A stretch of DNA of 64,000 nt, taken from positions 1,426,001 to 1,490,000 of the forward strand of contig NZ_JAKZHW010000001.1 of NCBI RefSeq assembly GCF_022568775.1, in the 5' to 3' direction. This DNA comes from Sphingomonas telluris. GTDB taxonomy: Bacteria; Pseudomonadota; Alphaproteobacteria; Sphingomonadales; Sphingomonadaceae. Shown here piece after piece: positions 32,133-41,306 of the stretch. Under the pieces are notes generated by a model that saw nothing but the letters and a program-made list of their open reading frames with translations, did not search any database and was not told where the DNA came from. A program made the translations under genes and the position numbers. Numbering within the stretch: the stretch's first letter is position 1; each line of letters starts with the position of its first letter.

Positions 32133-34472
32133 ATGCCCAGTTTCGCTCGCGAACTCGAACAGACGCTTCACAATGCGCTGGCCGAAGCCAGCCGGCGCAG
32201 ACACGAGTATGCGACTCTAGAACATCTTCTCATCGCCCTGATCGACGACGAGCATGCGTCGAAGGTCATGACCGCCTGCGGCGTCAGCAGGGACGAGCTT
32301 CGCGCTTCCGTGAAGCATTATCTCGACAATGAGCTTGGGGCCCTGGTCGCCGACACCGGCACCGACCCAACTCCGACAAGCGGATTCCAGCGCGTCGTCC
32401 AGCGCGCGATCCTGCACGTGCAGTCGTCCGGCCGCGATGAGGTGACCGGCGCGAACGTACTCGTCGCTCTCTTCTCGGAGCGCGAGAGCTATGCGGTCTA
32501 TTTCCTGCAGCAGCAGGACATGAGCCGTCTAGATGCTGTGACCTACATCAGCCACGGGGTCGGCAAGGGCGAGGCCGCTGCCGAGCCGCGTGAAGTCGGC
32601 GGCACCGAGGAGAAAAGCGGTGAGAAGGAGGGCAAGAAGGAATCTGCCCTCAAGCAGTTCACCGTCGACCTCAACGAGAAGGCCCGCGCCGGCAAGGTCG
32701 ATCCACTGATCGGCCGCAGCGCCGAAGTGGACCGCACGGTGCAAATCCTCTGCCGCCGGTCGAAGAACAATCCGCTCTACGTGGGCGACCCGGGCGTCGG
32801 TAAGACCGCGATCGCCGAGGGCCTCGCGCGCAAGATCATCGAGGGTGACGTTCCAGACGTCCTGAAGCCGGCAACGATTTATGCTCTCGACATGGGCGCG
32901 CTGCTTGCCGGCACGCGCTATCGCGGCGACTTCGAGGAGCGCCTGAAGAGCGTCGTCTCCGAACTGGAGAAGATGCCTCACGCCATCCTCTTCATCGACG
33001 AGATCCACACCGTCATCGGTGCGGGCGCGACCTCGGGCGGCGCGATGGACGCTTCGAACCTGCTCAAGCCGGCGCTGTCCTCGGGCGCGATCCGCTGCAT
33101 CGGGTCGACGACCTACAAGGAGTTCCGCAACCACTTCGAGAAGGACCGGGCCCTGCTCCGGCGCTTCCAGAAGATCGATGTGAACGAGCCGACGGTCGAG
33201 GACACCATCAAGATCATCGCCGGCCTGCGGTCGTCCTTTGAGGGCCACCACAACGTGCGCTACACGACCGACGCCATCAAGTCGGCGGTCGAGCTCAGCG
33301 CGCGGTACATCCATGACCGCAAGCTGCCGGACAAGGCGATCGACGTGATCGACGAAGTCGGCGCGATGCAGATGCTGGTTCCGCCGAGCCGCCGGAAGAA
33401 GGTCATCACGACCAAGGAGATCGAGGCCGTGGTCGCGACCATGGCGCGCATCCCTCCGAAGTCCGTGTCGACCGACGACAAGCGCGTCCTCGAGAATCTC
33501 GAGGCAGACCTGAAGCGGGTTGTGTTCGGACAGGACCTGGCGATCGAGAAGCTGTCGTCGGCCATCAAGCTCTCGCGCGCCGGCCTTCGCGAGCCCGACA
33601 AGCCGATCGGCAACTATCTGTTCTCGGGTCCGACCGGCGTCGGCAAGACCGAGGTCGCGCGCCAGCTCGCGTCCGTCCTCGGCATTCCGCTCCAGCGTTT
33701 CGACATGTCGGAATATATGGAACGGCACTCGGTCAGCCGCCTGATCGGCGCGCCTCCGGGCTATGTCGGCTACGACCAAGGCGGTCTTCTTACCGATGCG
33801 GTCGACCAGCATCCGCACAGCGTGCTGCTGCTCGACGAGATCGAGAAGGCGCACCCGGACCTGTTCAACATCCTCCTGCAGGTGATGGACAACGGAAAGC
33901 TAACCGACCACCACGGCAAGACGGTCGATTTCAGGAACACCATCCTGATCATGACCACGAACGCCGGCGCGGCCGACATGGCACGTGAGTCGATCGGCTT
34001 CGGCGCAGCCACCCGCGAGGATGCGCAGGAGGACGCGGTCAAGAAGATGTTCACGCCGGAATTCCGTAACCGGCTGGATGCGATCGTGCCCTTTGCCTAC
34101 CTGCCGCCGGCCGTCGTGGCCCGCGTCGTCGACAAGTTCATCCTGCAGCTGGAGCTGCAGCTTGCCGACCGCGGCGTCCACATCGAGCTGGACGACGAGG
34201 CGCGGACCTGGCTCACCGACCGCGGCTACGACAGGCTCTACGGCGCTCGTCCGATGGCTCGGCTGGTGCAGGAGAAGATCAAGCAGCCGCTCGCGGAAGA
34301 GCTGCTGTTCGGCAAGCTGGTCAACGGCGGCGAGGTGAAGGTCCGCATCAGGGACAATGCTCCGACGTTCGAGATCGTGCCTGCCGCTCCGAAGCCGTCC
34401 AAGTCGAAGGCCAAGGCGGCCGCCAAGCCGAAGGCTACGACGAAGCCGAAGGGCGACGCTACGACCGAATAG
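32133..34472 (+). CDS. clpA: ATP-dependent Clp protease ATP-binding subunit ClpA
   Basis: 779 residues. N-terminal Clp_N repeat (FARELEQTLHNALAEASRR, YATLEHLLIALIDDEHA), AAA1 Walker A GDPGVGKT and FIDEIHTVIGAG, AAA2 Walker A GPTGVGKT and LLDEIEKAHPD. The C-terminal ~20 residues are Lys/Ala/Pro-rich. Known: unfolds substrates into ClpP. GGCAGGAGT precedes the ATG at proper distance. Usually clpS lies just upstream in alphaproteobacteria; here the nearest gene is DUF1192 and no ClpS frame was seen. Terminator follows. Confidence 0.96.
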   Translation: MPSFARELEQTLHNALAEASRRRHEYATLEHLLIALIDDEHASKVMTACGVSRDELRASVKHYLDNELGALVADTGTDPTPTSGFQRVVQRAILHVQSSGRDEVTGANVLVALFSERESYAVYFLQQQDMSRLDAVTYISHGVGKGEAAAEPREVGGTEEKSGEKEGKKESALKQFTVDLNEKARAGKVDPLIGRSAEVDRTVQILCRRSKNNPLYVGDPGVGKTAIAEGLARKIIEGDVPDVLKPATIYALDMGALLAGTRYRGDFEERLKSVVSELEKMPHAILFIDEIHTVIGAGATSGGAMDASNLLKPALSSGAIRCIGSTTYKEFRNHFEKDRALLRRFQKIDVNEPTVEDTIKIIAGLRSSFEGHHNVRYTTDAIKSAVELSARYIHDRKLPDKAIDVIDEVGAMQMLVPPSRRKKVITTKEIEAVVATMARIPPKSVSTDDKRVLENLEADLKRVVFGQDLAIEKLSSAIKLSRAGLREPDKPIGNYLFSGPTGVGKTEVARQLASVLGIPLQRFDMSEYMERHSVSRLIGAPPGYVGYDQGGLLTDAVDQHPHSVLLLDEIEKAHPDLFNILLQVMDNGKLTDHHGKTVDFRNTILIMTTNAGAADMARESIGFGAATREDAQEDAVKKMFTPEFRNRLDAIVPFAYLPPAVVARVVDKFILQLELQLADRGVHIELDDEARTWLTDRGYDRLYGARPMARLVQEKIKQPLAEELLFGKLVNGGEVKVRIRDNAPTFEIVPAAPKPSKSKAKAAAKPKATTKPKGDATTE

Positions 34473-34492
34473 ACATAAGCTAACGAACTCCA

Positions 34493-34520
34493 GGGCCCGC
34501 TTCGGCGGGCCCTTCTTGTT
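34493..34520 (+). terminator. clpA terminator
   Basis: GGGCCCGC and GCGGGCCC form a perfect 8-bp stem with a TTCG loop, followed by TTCTTGTT. The tail runs into the stop codon of the convergent formate dehydrogenase gene. Confidence 0.85.
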
Positions 34521-35736
34521 AGGCCCGCAAGGGATTCGGAACCTGGAAGCGCGCCGCTTCCTCCGAACCCTTTGTCGCATCGCCCTCGCTGTAGCTGTGC
34601 GCTCCCGCGCCGGCCAGGTGACCGCCGTGAACGATCAAATACTCCTCCCGAATGGGACGCCCTTCCAGGAAGCATTCCAGGATCTCGCGAGTGCCGGCAG
34701 CGTAGCGCGCCTGCGCCGACAGCGACGTCCCGGAGATGTGCGGCGTCATTCCCTGATGAGGCATAGTTCTCCAGGGATGGTCTCGCGGCGCGGGCTGCGG
34801 AAACCAGACATCTCCCGCGTATCCAGCAAGATGACCGCTCTTCAGTGCCGCGGCGACGGCGTCGCGATTGACGACCTTTCCGCGCGCCGTGTTCACCAGA
34901 TAAGCGCCGCGCTTCATTCGGGCGAACATCGCATCATCGAACAGGTTCTCCGTTTCCGGATGTAACGGAGCATTGATCGTCACCACGTCGCAGTGCGGGA
35001 CCATCTCCGCTGCGGACTCATGAAAAGTCAGGCCAAGCTCCTGCTCGACCTCCGGCGGCAGACGGTGCCGGTCGGTGTAGTGGAGATGCATGTCGAACGG
35101 CTTGAGCCGCCGCAGAACGGCCGATCCGATCCGTCCGGCTGCGACTGTACCGACGTGCATGCCTTCAACGTCGTAGGATCGTGACGCGCAATCGGCGATA
35201 TCCCAGCCGCCCGCTTTCACCACTTCCCACGACGGAAGATAATTCCGAACTAGCGAAAGGATCATCATCACGACGTGTTCGGAGACGCTGATCGAGTTGC
35301 AGTAGGTCACTTCGGCAACGGTGATGCCGCGCTCGATCGCTGCCTGCAGATCGACGTGATCCGATCCGATCCCGGCCGTTATGGCGAGCTTCAAATTCTT
35401 GGCCTTGGCAACTCGTTCGGCGGTCAGATAGGCTGGCCAGAAAGGCTGCGAGATGACGACATCGGCGTCGACGAGTTCGTGCTCGAACCGGCTGTCCAGA
35501 CCGTCCTTGTCCGCCGTAACGACGAACTGGTGCCCTGCAGCCTCCAGGAAGCGACGCAAGCCGAGTTCCCCTGAAACGCTTCCGAGCAGGTGTCCGGGCT
35601 GGAAGTCGATGGCTCTCGGGGTGGGTAGCGCCTGGCCGTCGGGGTAGCGCTCGATCTTCGGCAAGTCGTCGCGCGGATAGGTAGTCGGATAACCGTCGGC
35701 CGGGTCTTCGTAGAGAACGCAAAGAATCTTGGCCAT
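34519..35736 (-). CDS. NAD-dependent formate dehydrogenase
   Basis: 405 residues from the ATG with GAAAGG eight bases before; an upstream Met at 35847 is not supported. D-2-hydroxyacid dehydrogenase superfamily, but with the formate-dehydrogenase features: N-terminal MAKILCVLYEDPADGYPTTY, SQPFWPAYLTAERV, NAD motif GTVAAGRIGSAVLRRL, ARGKVVNRDAV, GDVWFPQPAPRDHPWR, and catalytic region PHISGTSLSAQARY (His with Gln of PHQGMTPH). Oxidises formate to CO2 with NAD+, cytoplasmic and metal-free. No formaldehyde-oxidation genes adjoin. Confidence 0.92.
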   Translation of the reverse strand: MAKILCVLYEDPADGYPTTYPRDDLPKIERYPDGQALPTPRAIDFQPGHLLGSVSGELGLRRFLEAAGHQFVVTADKDGLDSRFEHELVDADVVISQPFWPAYLTAERVAKAKNLKLAITAGIGSDHVDLQAAIERGITVAEVTYCNSISVSEHVVMMILSLVRNYLPSWEVVKAGGWDIADCASRSYDVEGMHVGTVAAGRIGSAVLRRLKPFDMHLHYTDRHRLPPEVEQELGLTFHESAAEMVPHCDVVTINAPLHPETENLFDDAMFARMKRGAYLVNTARGKVVNRDAVAAALKSGHLAGYAGDVWFPQPAPRDHPWRTMPHQGMTPHISGTSLSAQARYAAGTREILECFLEGRPIREEYLIVHGGHLAGAGAHSYSEGDATKGSEEAARFQVPNPLRA

Positions 35737-35872
35737 TGCGAGTGCCTTTCGGTGGTCCTTGCGGGAACGGCACTCGGATACGCACGGGACGTTCGCCGGC
35801 GGGTGGTAGGCACGCGTAGTCCTACCACTTTCCGCCGGCCCGGGCACGATGGCCGGAAGCGATGCGCTCGGA

Positions 35873-36418
35873 TCAGCCCTCCAGCGCTTCCTTCACCGCT
35901 TCTCGCGATTGCGCGTGAAGCTCCCAGAAGTTGCGGATGCTCCGACCTGCCAGGCGCTCCTCGAGAACGGTCAGATGCGAGTTCCAGCCGCTTCCGAAAT
36001 CCTGGAAGCCCGTCGGGCTCTCGATGCCGCTGTGCGTTACGACCAGCCGGGTGCGTTCGCCCTCCGGCTTCAGCTCGTAGGTGACCGTCCCGTTCTTGCC
36101 GCCTTGGAACGTTGTTTCCAGTAACCGGGGCGGATCGAAGCGGAGGACCTTCTCGGACCAGGTGCGGCCTTTGAACTCGGCGTAGTTCTCCGGATAAGGC
36201 ACGTCGTCGTCCGATAGATTATCGTGGTCGTTGAGCAGCTCGAAGTCCCTGTCCGGCCGCGCATCGGTACCGCCCATGAACCATTGCGAGCGAAGATCGG
36301 CCTCGGTGAGATAGCGCCAGACCTTCTCGGCAGGCGCATCGAGGACTCGTTCGAGGCGAATGGCGTTCGGGGCGATCTTTTTGAGGGGCGCCCGGACCTG
36401 CGCGGTGGCTTCAGTCAT
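35873..36418 (-). CDS. SRPBCC (AHSA1-like) domain protein
   Basis: 181 residues from ATG 36418, overlapping the regulator's end by eight bases. Pattern of activator-of-Hsp90-like START proteins: IRLERVLDAPAEKVWRYLTEADLRSQWFMGG, TWSEKVLRFDPPRLLETTF, TRLVVTHSGIESPTGFQDFGSGWNSHL. The fold binds hydrophobic ligands; ligand unknown. The fixed pairing ArsR regulator then AHSA1 protein is widespread. Confidence 0.88.
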   Translation of the reverse strand: MTEATAQVRAPLKKIAPNAIRLERVLDAPAEKVWRYLTEADLRSQWFMGGTDARPDRDFELLNDHDNLSDDDVPYPENYAEFKGRTWSEKVLRFDPPRLLETTFQGGKNGTVTYELKPEGERTRLVVTHSGIESPTGFQDFGSGWNSHLTVLEERLAGRSIRNFWELHAQSREAVKEALEG

Positions 36419-36752
36419 TTCGTTTCTCCTTCTGCTTGTCGGCTTCGAGCAGCGCTTCGAGGCGATCGAGGCGTCCACTCCAGAACTTCTCCCACTGCCT
36501 GAGCCAGCGCTCCGCTTCCTCGAGCGGCTTGGCTTCGATGCGGATGACGTGCGTGCGGCCGATCTTGCGGCGGGCGATGAGGCCCGCCTCTTCGAGCACC
36601 TTCACGTGCTTGGACGCGCCGGCGAAGCTCATGTCGAAGGGGCTTGCCAGCTCTCCGATCGATTTCTCGCCAAGCGCGAGGCTCGCGAGCATGCCCCGCC
36701 GCGTGGGATCGGCGAGAGCGTGGAACGTCATGTCGAGTCGATTTTCAACCAT
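36411..36752 (-). CDS. ArsR-type winged-helix regulator
   Basis: 113 residues. Winged helix: FHALADPTRRGMLASLALGEKSIGELA, FAGASKHVKVLEEAGLIARRKIGRTHVI. No Cys pair in the helix, so not an obvious metal sensor. Operon with the SRPBCC gene. A palindrome overlaps its own start codon and a second one lies 38 bases further away, pointing to autoregulation. Confidence 0.9.
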   Translation of the reverse strand: MVENRLDMTFHALADPTRRGMLASLALGEKSIGELASPFDMSFAGASKHVKVLEEAGLIARRKIGRTHVIRIEAKPLEEAERWLRQWEKFWSGRLDRLEALLEADKQKEKRND

Positions 36753-36759
36753 ATGGTTT
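36746..36759. promoter_or_regulatory. operator palindrome 1 (overlaps ArsR start)
   Basis: AACCATATGGTT (36747-36758) is a perfect 12-base palindrome whose centre contains the regulator's start codon. It shares CAACC-N4-GGTT with the second site. Inferred binding site of the ArsR-type protein. Confidence 0.6.
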
Positions 36760-36783
36760 AATTAATTCTGCCGCGATCATTGT

Positions 36784-36797
36784 CAACCGTTCGGTTG
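36784..36797. promoter_or_regulatory. operator palindrome 2 (ArsR/S9 intergenic)
   Basis: CAACCGTTCGGTTG is a perfect 14-base palindrome 38 bases from the first site and about 90 bases before the divergent S9 peptidase gene. The same CAACC-N4-GGTT pattern is followed by AAT. The spacing is near 3.6 helical turns. Confidence 0.6.
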
Positions 36798-36886
36798 AAT
36801 TATGCTCGTCGAACCGTCGATAAGGTGCTTGTCGGACGCGCCGGGAAGTTGAATCGTGCGCGCCTCAATCGAGGGGAGCTTTTTTG

Positions 36887-38998
36887 ATGCGTCTTTCCCG
36901 TTCGCTTGCGCCGTTGGCGCTCCTGCTTTCTGCGACCAGCCTCAATACGCCGGCCTCCGCTGCGCCTGCCACTGCGCCGAGCCGCCATTTGACTGGCTCC
37001 GACCTATTCAACCTCGAGGTCGCGACCGATCCGCAGATCAGCCCGGACGGAAAGACGATCGCCTACGTCCGCAAGTCTAACGACATCATGACGGACAATG
37101 CCCGCTCGACGATCTGGCTGATCGATGTCGCGTCGGGGCAGCAGCGGCCGCTTCTCGCAGGTTCCGGTTCCTATTTCTCGCCGCGCTGGTCGAGGGACGG
37201 CAGCCGCCTCGCCTATGTCGCGGCAGAGGGCGGCGCACCGCAGCTCTTCGTGCGCTGGATGGCGAACGGCGAGAGCGCCCGCATCACGGGCCTTCCTGAC
37301 AGTCCCGACAGCATTGCTTGGTCGCCGGATGGACAGCGCATCGCCTATTCTATGTTCGTGCCCGACGACGGGCCGAAGCTCGGACAGGCGCCGGCCAAGC
37401 CTGAAGGCGCCAAGTGGGCCGATCCCCTGCAGGTCATCGACGCCATCACCTATCGCTTCGACGGGGCCGGGTATTTCAAGCCCGGATACCAGCAAATTTT
37501 CTGGGTACCGGCCGACGGCGGTGCACCGACACAGCTCACGTTTGGGCCGACTAACGCAGGCGCTCAGGTTTCCTGGACGCCGGACAGCCGCTCCGTGATC
37601 TTCAGCGCAAACCTCAACAAGGACTGGGACCGCAACCTCAACGAGTCGGAAGTCTATCGCGTGAGCATTGATGGCGGCACGCCGGTCGCGCTCACCACGC
37701 GCAAGGGACCGGATGCCTCACCCATCGTTTCGCCTGACGGAAAGCTCATCGCCTATGTCGGCTATGACGAGAGCGGCAAAGCCTACGACGATACCAAGCT
37801 CTACGTCATGAACCTCAACGGCTCGGGCGCGCGCGCCCTGACTGGCGGGTTCGACCGGGCGGTGAACAATCCGGTGTGGAGCGCTGACGGACGGTCTGTC
37901 TACGTCCTGTACGACGAGCACGGCAGCAACCGCGTCGCGCGTGTCGGGCTCGACGGCTCCGTCCGCGACGTCGCTTCGGGTCTCACCGGCAGCGGCCTCG
38001 ACCGGCCCTACAGCGGCGGCGAGTTCACGGTGTCGCGGGACGGCAGGATTGCGGTCACGGCGGGAGACCCGTCGCGCCCGTCGGACATCGCGATCGCATC
38101 GGGCGGGTCGCTACGGCGGCTGACGCGCCTCAACGACAGCAGTCTCGGTGCCAAGGTCCTTGGGGAAGTCACCAAGCTCCCCGTAACCTCGTCCTTCGAC
38201 CAGCGGCCGATCGACGCGTGGATGGTGATGCCGCCCGATTACGATCCCAGCAAGAAGTATCCGTTGATCTTGGAAATCCACGGGGGACCCTGGTCAGCCT
38301 ATGGGCCCACCTTCTCGACGGACGATCAGTTGTACGCCTCGGCCGGCTATGTCGTTCTTTACGCGAACCCGCGCGGCTCAACCTCCTACGGGCAGGCCTT
38401 CGCCGACGAGATCGACAAGAACTACCCGAGCCATGACTATGACGACCTGATGAGCGCCGTGGACGCGGCAATCGCGACGGGCCGTGTCGATCCGAACAAT
38501 CTGTTCGTGACGGGCGGATCGGGCGGCGGCGTGTTGACCGCCTGGATTGTCGGCAAGACCGATCGCTTTCGCGGCGCAGCGACGCAGAAGCCGGTCATCG
38601 AGCTCGCGAGCTTCGCACTGACGACCGACTTCGCCGCGGCCTTCTCGCCGGGTTGGCGCAAAGAGCGTCCGTGGGAGGACCCGCAAGCCTATTGGAAATA
38701 TTCGCCGCTCAGCCTCGTCGGCAACGTGAAGACGCCGACGCTCGTCGTGGTCGGAAGCGAGGACTTCCGCACGCCGGTCAGCCAGGCGGAGCAATATTAT
38801 ACGGCTCTCCAGCTGCGCGGCATTCCGACGGCGCTGGTGAAAGTGCCTGGCGCGAGCCACGGCGGCATCGCCGCGCGGCCCTCGCAATCGGCGGCCAAAG
38901 CAAGCGCGATCCTCGCCTGGTTCGAGCGCTATCGGCAGAAGCCTGCGGCCACCACTGCCGACCTATCGAATGGGGCTTCCCCGGCGACCGCTCGCTAA
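36887..38998 (+). CDS. secreted S9-family prolyl oligopeptidase/acylaminoacyl peptidase-like
   Basis: 703 residues. Signal peptide MRLSRSLAPLALLLSATSLNTPASA; GAGGGGAG precedes the ATG at 36887. N-terminal beta-propeller WD-like repeats (PQISPDGKTIAYVRKS, SPDGQRIAYS, SPDGKLIAYVG). Alpha/beta-hydrolase domain with catalytic Ser in VTGGSGGGV, Asp in VVGSEDFRTP and His in GASHGGIA. Cleaves short peptides, probably in the periplasm. First of a plus-strand group of peptidase/amidase genes. Confidence 0.92.
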   Translation: MRLSRSLAPLALLLSATSLNTPASAAPATAPSRHLTGSDLFNLEVATDPQISPDGKTIAYVRKSNDIMTDNARSTIWLIDVASGQQRPLLAGSGSYFSPRWSRDGSRLAYVAAEGGAPQLFVRWMANGESARITGLPDSPDSIAWSPDGQRIAYSMFVPDDGPKLGQAPAKPEGAKWADPLQVIDAITYRFDGAGYFKPGYQQIFWVPADGGAPTQLTFGPTNAGAQVSWTPDSRSVIFSANLNKDWDRNLNESEVYRVSIDGGTPVALTTRKGPDASPIVSPDGKLIAYVGYDESGKAYDDTKLYVMNLNGSGARALTGGFDRAVNNPVWSADGRSVYVLYDEHGSNRVARVGLDGSVRDVASGLTGSGLDRPYSGGEFTVSRDGRIAVTAGDPSRPSDIAIASGGSLRRLTRLNDSSLGAKVLGEVTKLPVTSSFDQRPIDAWMVMPPDYDPSKKYPLILEIHGGPWSAYGPTFSTDDQLYASAGYVVLYANPRGSTSYGQAFADEIDKNYPSHDYDDLMSAVDAAIATGRVDPNNLFVTGGSGGGVLTAWIVGKTDRFRGAATQKPVIELASFALTTDFAAAFSPGWRKERPWEDPQAYWKYSPLSLVGNVKTPTLVVVGSEDFRTPVSQAEQYYTALQLRGIPTALVKVPGASHGGIAARPSQSAAKASAILAWFERYRQKPAATTADLSNGASPATAR

Positions 38999-39085
38999 CT
39001 AGTCCACTCCTGCAACCTATTCGGCGGCTGGCCATTTCCTTGAGTCAGCCGCTGCAGCCCATCCGCGACTCTGGGGAGAGAGATT

Positions 39086-40765
39086 TTGAAGACATTCCGT
39101 TGGCTCGCTGGCAGCGCCCTCGCGCTGGTAGCCGTTCCGCTGCTTGCCGCACCGACCGGCACCTTCAGCCCGCAGCGCCTGTCGCAGCACGTGCAGACGC
39201 TCGGCTCCGACGCCTTCGAAGGCCGCGGCGTCAACACGCGCGCCGAAACCAAGACCGTCGATTATATCGTCAGCCAGCTCCAGGCGGCGGGCGTCCAGCC
39301 AGGTGGCGACTTGGTGAACGGCCAGCGCAAGTGGACTCAGGACGTACCGCTATTTCAGTCCGACATCGTCGGCACGCCGCAGCTCTCGCTCAACCTCGGC
39401 AACGGCCAGAGAATCGCGCTGACGCAAGGCGAGCAGATTGCCGTGCGTAGCCCGAGCAACGGCCAGACCACGGTCAACCTCGCCAATGCCCCGCTCCTGT
39501 TCGTTGGCTACGGCGTGACCGCGCCGGAGCGGAACTGGGATGACTTCAAGGGCCAGGACGTGCGCGGCAAGCTGCTCGTCGTTCTCGTCAACGACCCGGA
39601 CTTCGAAGGTGGCGAAGGCGACTTCGGCGGCAAGGCGATGACCTATTACGGCCGCTGGACGTACAAATATGAGGAAGCCGCTCGCAAAGGTGCGGCCGGC
39701 GTCCTGATCGTCCACGAGACCGCCCCCGCCTCCTACGGCTGGAACACGGTCAAGAATTCCAACACGAACACCATGTTCGACATCGTTCGCCAGAATCCGG
39801 CGAGCGAGCACACGGCGTTCGAAAGCTGGATCCAGCGCCCGCTGGCGGAGCAGATCTTCGCGGCGTCGGGCCTGAACTTCGACCAGGCGAAGGCGCAGGC
39901 GAAGCTTCGTGGTTTCCAGCCCATCCCGCTGAAGGCGACGCTGAGCGCCAACGTGCAGGCGAAGACGGAGACGATCACGTCGCACAACGTCGTCGGCATC
40001 CTGCCCGGCAAGAAGCATCCGGATGAGACGGTGATCTACACCGCGCACTGGGATCACCTGGGCATCGGCAAGCCGGACGCGAACGGCGACAACATCTACA
40101 ACGGCGCCCTCGATAACTCGACGGGCATCTCGCACTTGATCGAGCAGGCGCGCGCCTTCGCGAAGGGTCCGCGCCCGGATCGTTCGGTCGTTTTCCTTGC
40201 GGTGACGGCCGAGGAGAAAGGCCTGCTCGGCTCCGAATATTATGCGGCGAACCCGCTCTATCCGCTCGCCAAGACGGTCGGCGTCCTCAACACCGACTCG
40301 ATGGGCGTGTGGGGTCCGGCCAAGAACTTCAGCATCTCCGGGACGGCGAAGCTCGGCCTGCTCGATGACCTGATCGCGGAGGGCAAGACGCAGGGCCGGT
40401 ACTTCACCGCCGATCCACATCCGGAAAGCGGCGGCTTCTACCGATCCGACCACTTCTCCTTCGCCAAGGTCGGCGTGCCGGCGATCAGCTTCAAATCGGG
40501 CAACGACCTGGTGAACGGCGGCACGGCCCGCGGGGAGGCGATTGCTCGCGACTACACCGCCAAGCGCTACCACCAGCCCGACGACGAGTATCAGCCGGAC
40601 TGGGATTTCCGTGGCCAGGCCGAGGATGCGCAGCTTCTGCACATGGTCGGTGAGCGTCTGGCGAACTCGCGCGAATGGCCGAACTGGTCGTCCGACAGCG
40701 AATTCCGCGCGACCCGCGACCAGAGCGGTGCCGAGCGGGCGGGCGCCGGCGGAGAACGCGGTTGA
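39086..40765 (+). CDS. secreted M28-family metallopeptidase with PA domain
   Basis: 559 residues; start TTG with GGGGAGAGA before it. Signal peptide MKTFRWLAGSALALVAVPLLA. PA-type insert at ~110-240 (LLFVGYGVTAPERNWDDFKG, AARKGAAGVLIVH). Zinc ligands of M28: His and Asp in YTAHWDHLG and GALDNSTG, Glu pair in TAEEKGLLG, Asp in NTDSMG, His in RYHQPDDE. Aminopeptidase or carboxypeptidase of periplasmic peptides. The last bases form TTGA with the next gene. Confidence 0.92.
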   Translation: MKTFRWLAGSALALVAVPLLAAPTGTFSPQRLSQHVQTLGSDAFEGRGVNTRAETKTVDYIVSQLQAAGVQPGGDLVNGQRKWTQDVPLFQSDIVGTPQLSLNLGNGQRIALTQGEQIAVRSPSNGQTTVNLANAPLLFVGYGVTAPERNWDDFKGQDVRGKLLVVLVNDPDFEGGEGDFGGKAMTYYGRWTYKYEEAARKGAAGVLIVHETAPASYGWNTVKNSNTNTMFDIVRQNPASEHTAFESWIQRPLAEQIFAASGLNFDQAKAQAKLRGFQPIPLKATLSANVQAKTETITSHNVVGILPGKKHPDETVIYTAHWDHLGIGKPDANGDNIYNGALDNSTGISHLIEQARAFAKGPRPDRSVVFLAVTAEEKGLLGSEYYAANPLYPLAKTVGVLNTDSMGVWGPAKNFSISGTAKLGLLDDLIAEGKTQGRYFTADPHPESGGFYRSDHFSFAKVGVPAISFKSGNDLVNGGTARGEAIARDYTAKRYHQPDDEYQPDWDFRGQAEDAQLLHMVGERLANSREWPNWSSDSEFRATRDQSGAERAGAGGERG

Positions 40766-41268
40766 GCGAAACTCTCGAGCCTGCTCTTCCGGATCATCTG
40801 GACGAGCAGGCCGAACGCCTGATGCACAGCCTTTGCGACCGTGATCTGACGGTCGCGACCGCGGAGAGCTGCACCGGCGGAATGCTCGCCGCCTTGCTCA
40901 CCGACATCGAAGGCGCCGGCCACGCCTTCGACCGCGGCTTCGTCACCTACAGCAAGGAGGCGAAGACCGACCTGCTCGGCATTCGGCGTGAATTGCTCGA
41001 CCACAACGATGCCGTTTCGGAAACTGTTGCGCGGGCAATGGCCGAGGGGGCATTGGCGCGTTCGAAGGCAGAGATCGCCATCGGCGTCACTGGGTTCGCC
41101 GGTCCCGCCGCGGAGGGCTGTGAGGAGGGCCTGGTCCATTTCGCACTCGCCCGGCGCGGGCGAACAACCGTCCATCGGGTCGAGCATTTCGGTCCGATCG
41201 GCCGTGGCGCTATCAGGGTGAAGTCGCTCAAGGTCATGCTCGACATGCTTGAGCAATGCTTCGATTAG
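40762..41268 (+). CDS. pncC: CinA-like C-terminal amidohydrolase (nicotinamide-nucleotide amidase)
   Basis: 168 residues, starting at TTG 40762 that overlaps the M28 stop (TTGA), with GGAG eight bases before. The longer frame starts inside the peptidase gene. Only the CinA C-terminal domain: VATAESCTGGMLAALLTDI, FVTYSKEAKTDLLGI, VGVTGFAGP-type ending IGVTGFAGP. Known: deamidates NMN to NaMN. Active Ser in ESCTGG. Cytoplasmic. Translationally coupled to the peptidase gene without clear functional link. Confidence 0.9.
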   Translation: MSETLEPALPDHLDEQAERLMHSLCDRDLTVATAESCTGGMLAALLTDIEGAGHAFDRGFVTYSKEAKTDLLGIRRELLDHNDAVSETVARAMAEGALARSKAEIAIGVTGFAGPAAEGCEEGLVHFALARRGRTTVHRVEHFGPIGRGAIRVKSLKVMLDMLEQCFD

Positions 41269-41306
41269 GAGTAGTTCCCGTTTTGTTCTGAACAGGGAGA
41301 ACGGAA

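Noticed and set aside
32529..33854. 441-residue minus-strand frame
   Set aside because: Antisense to clpA.
39350..40642. 430-residue minus-strand frame
   Set aside because: Antisense to the M28 peptidase, whose active-site motifs are clear.
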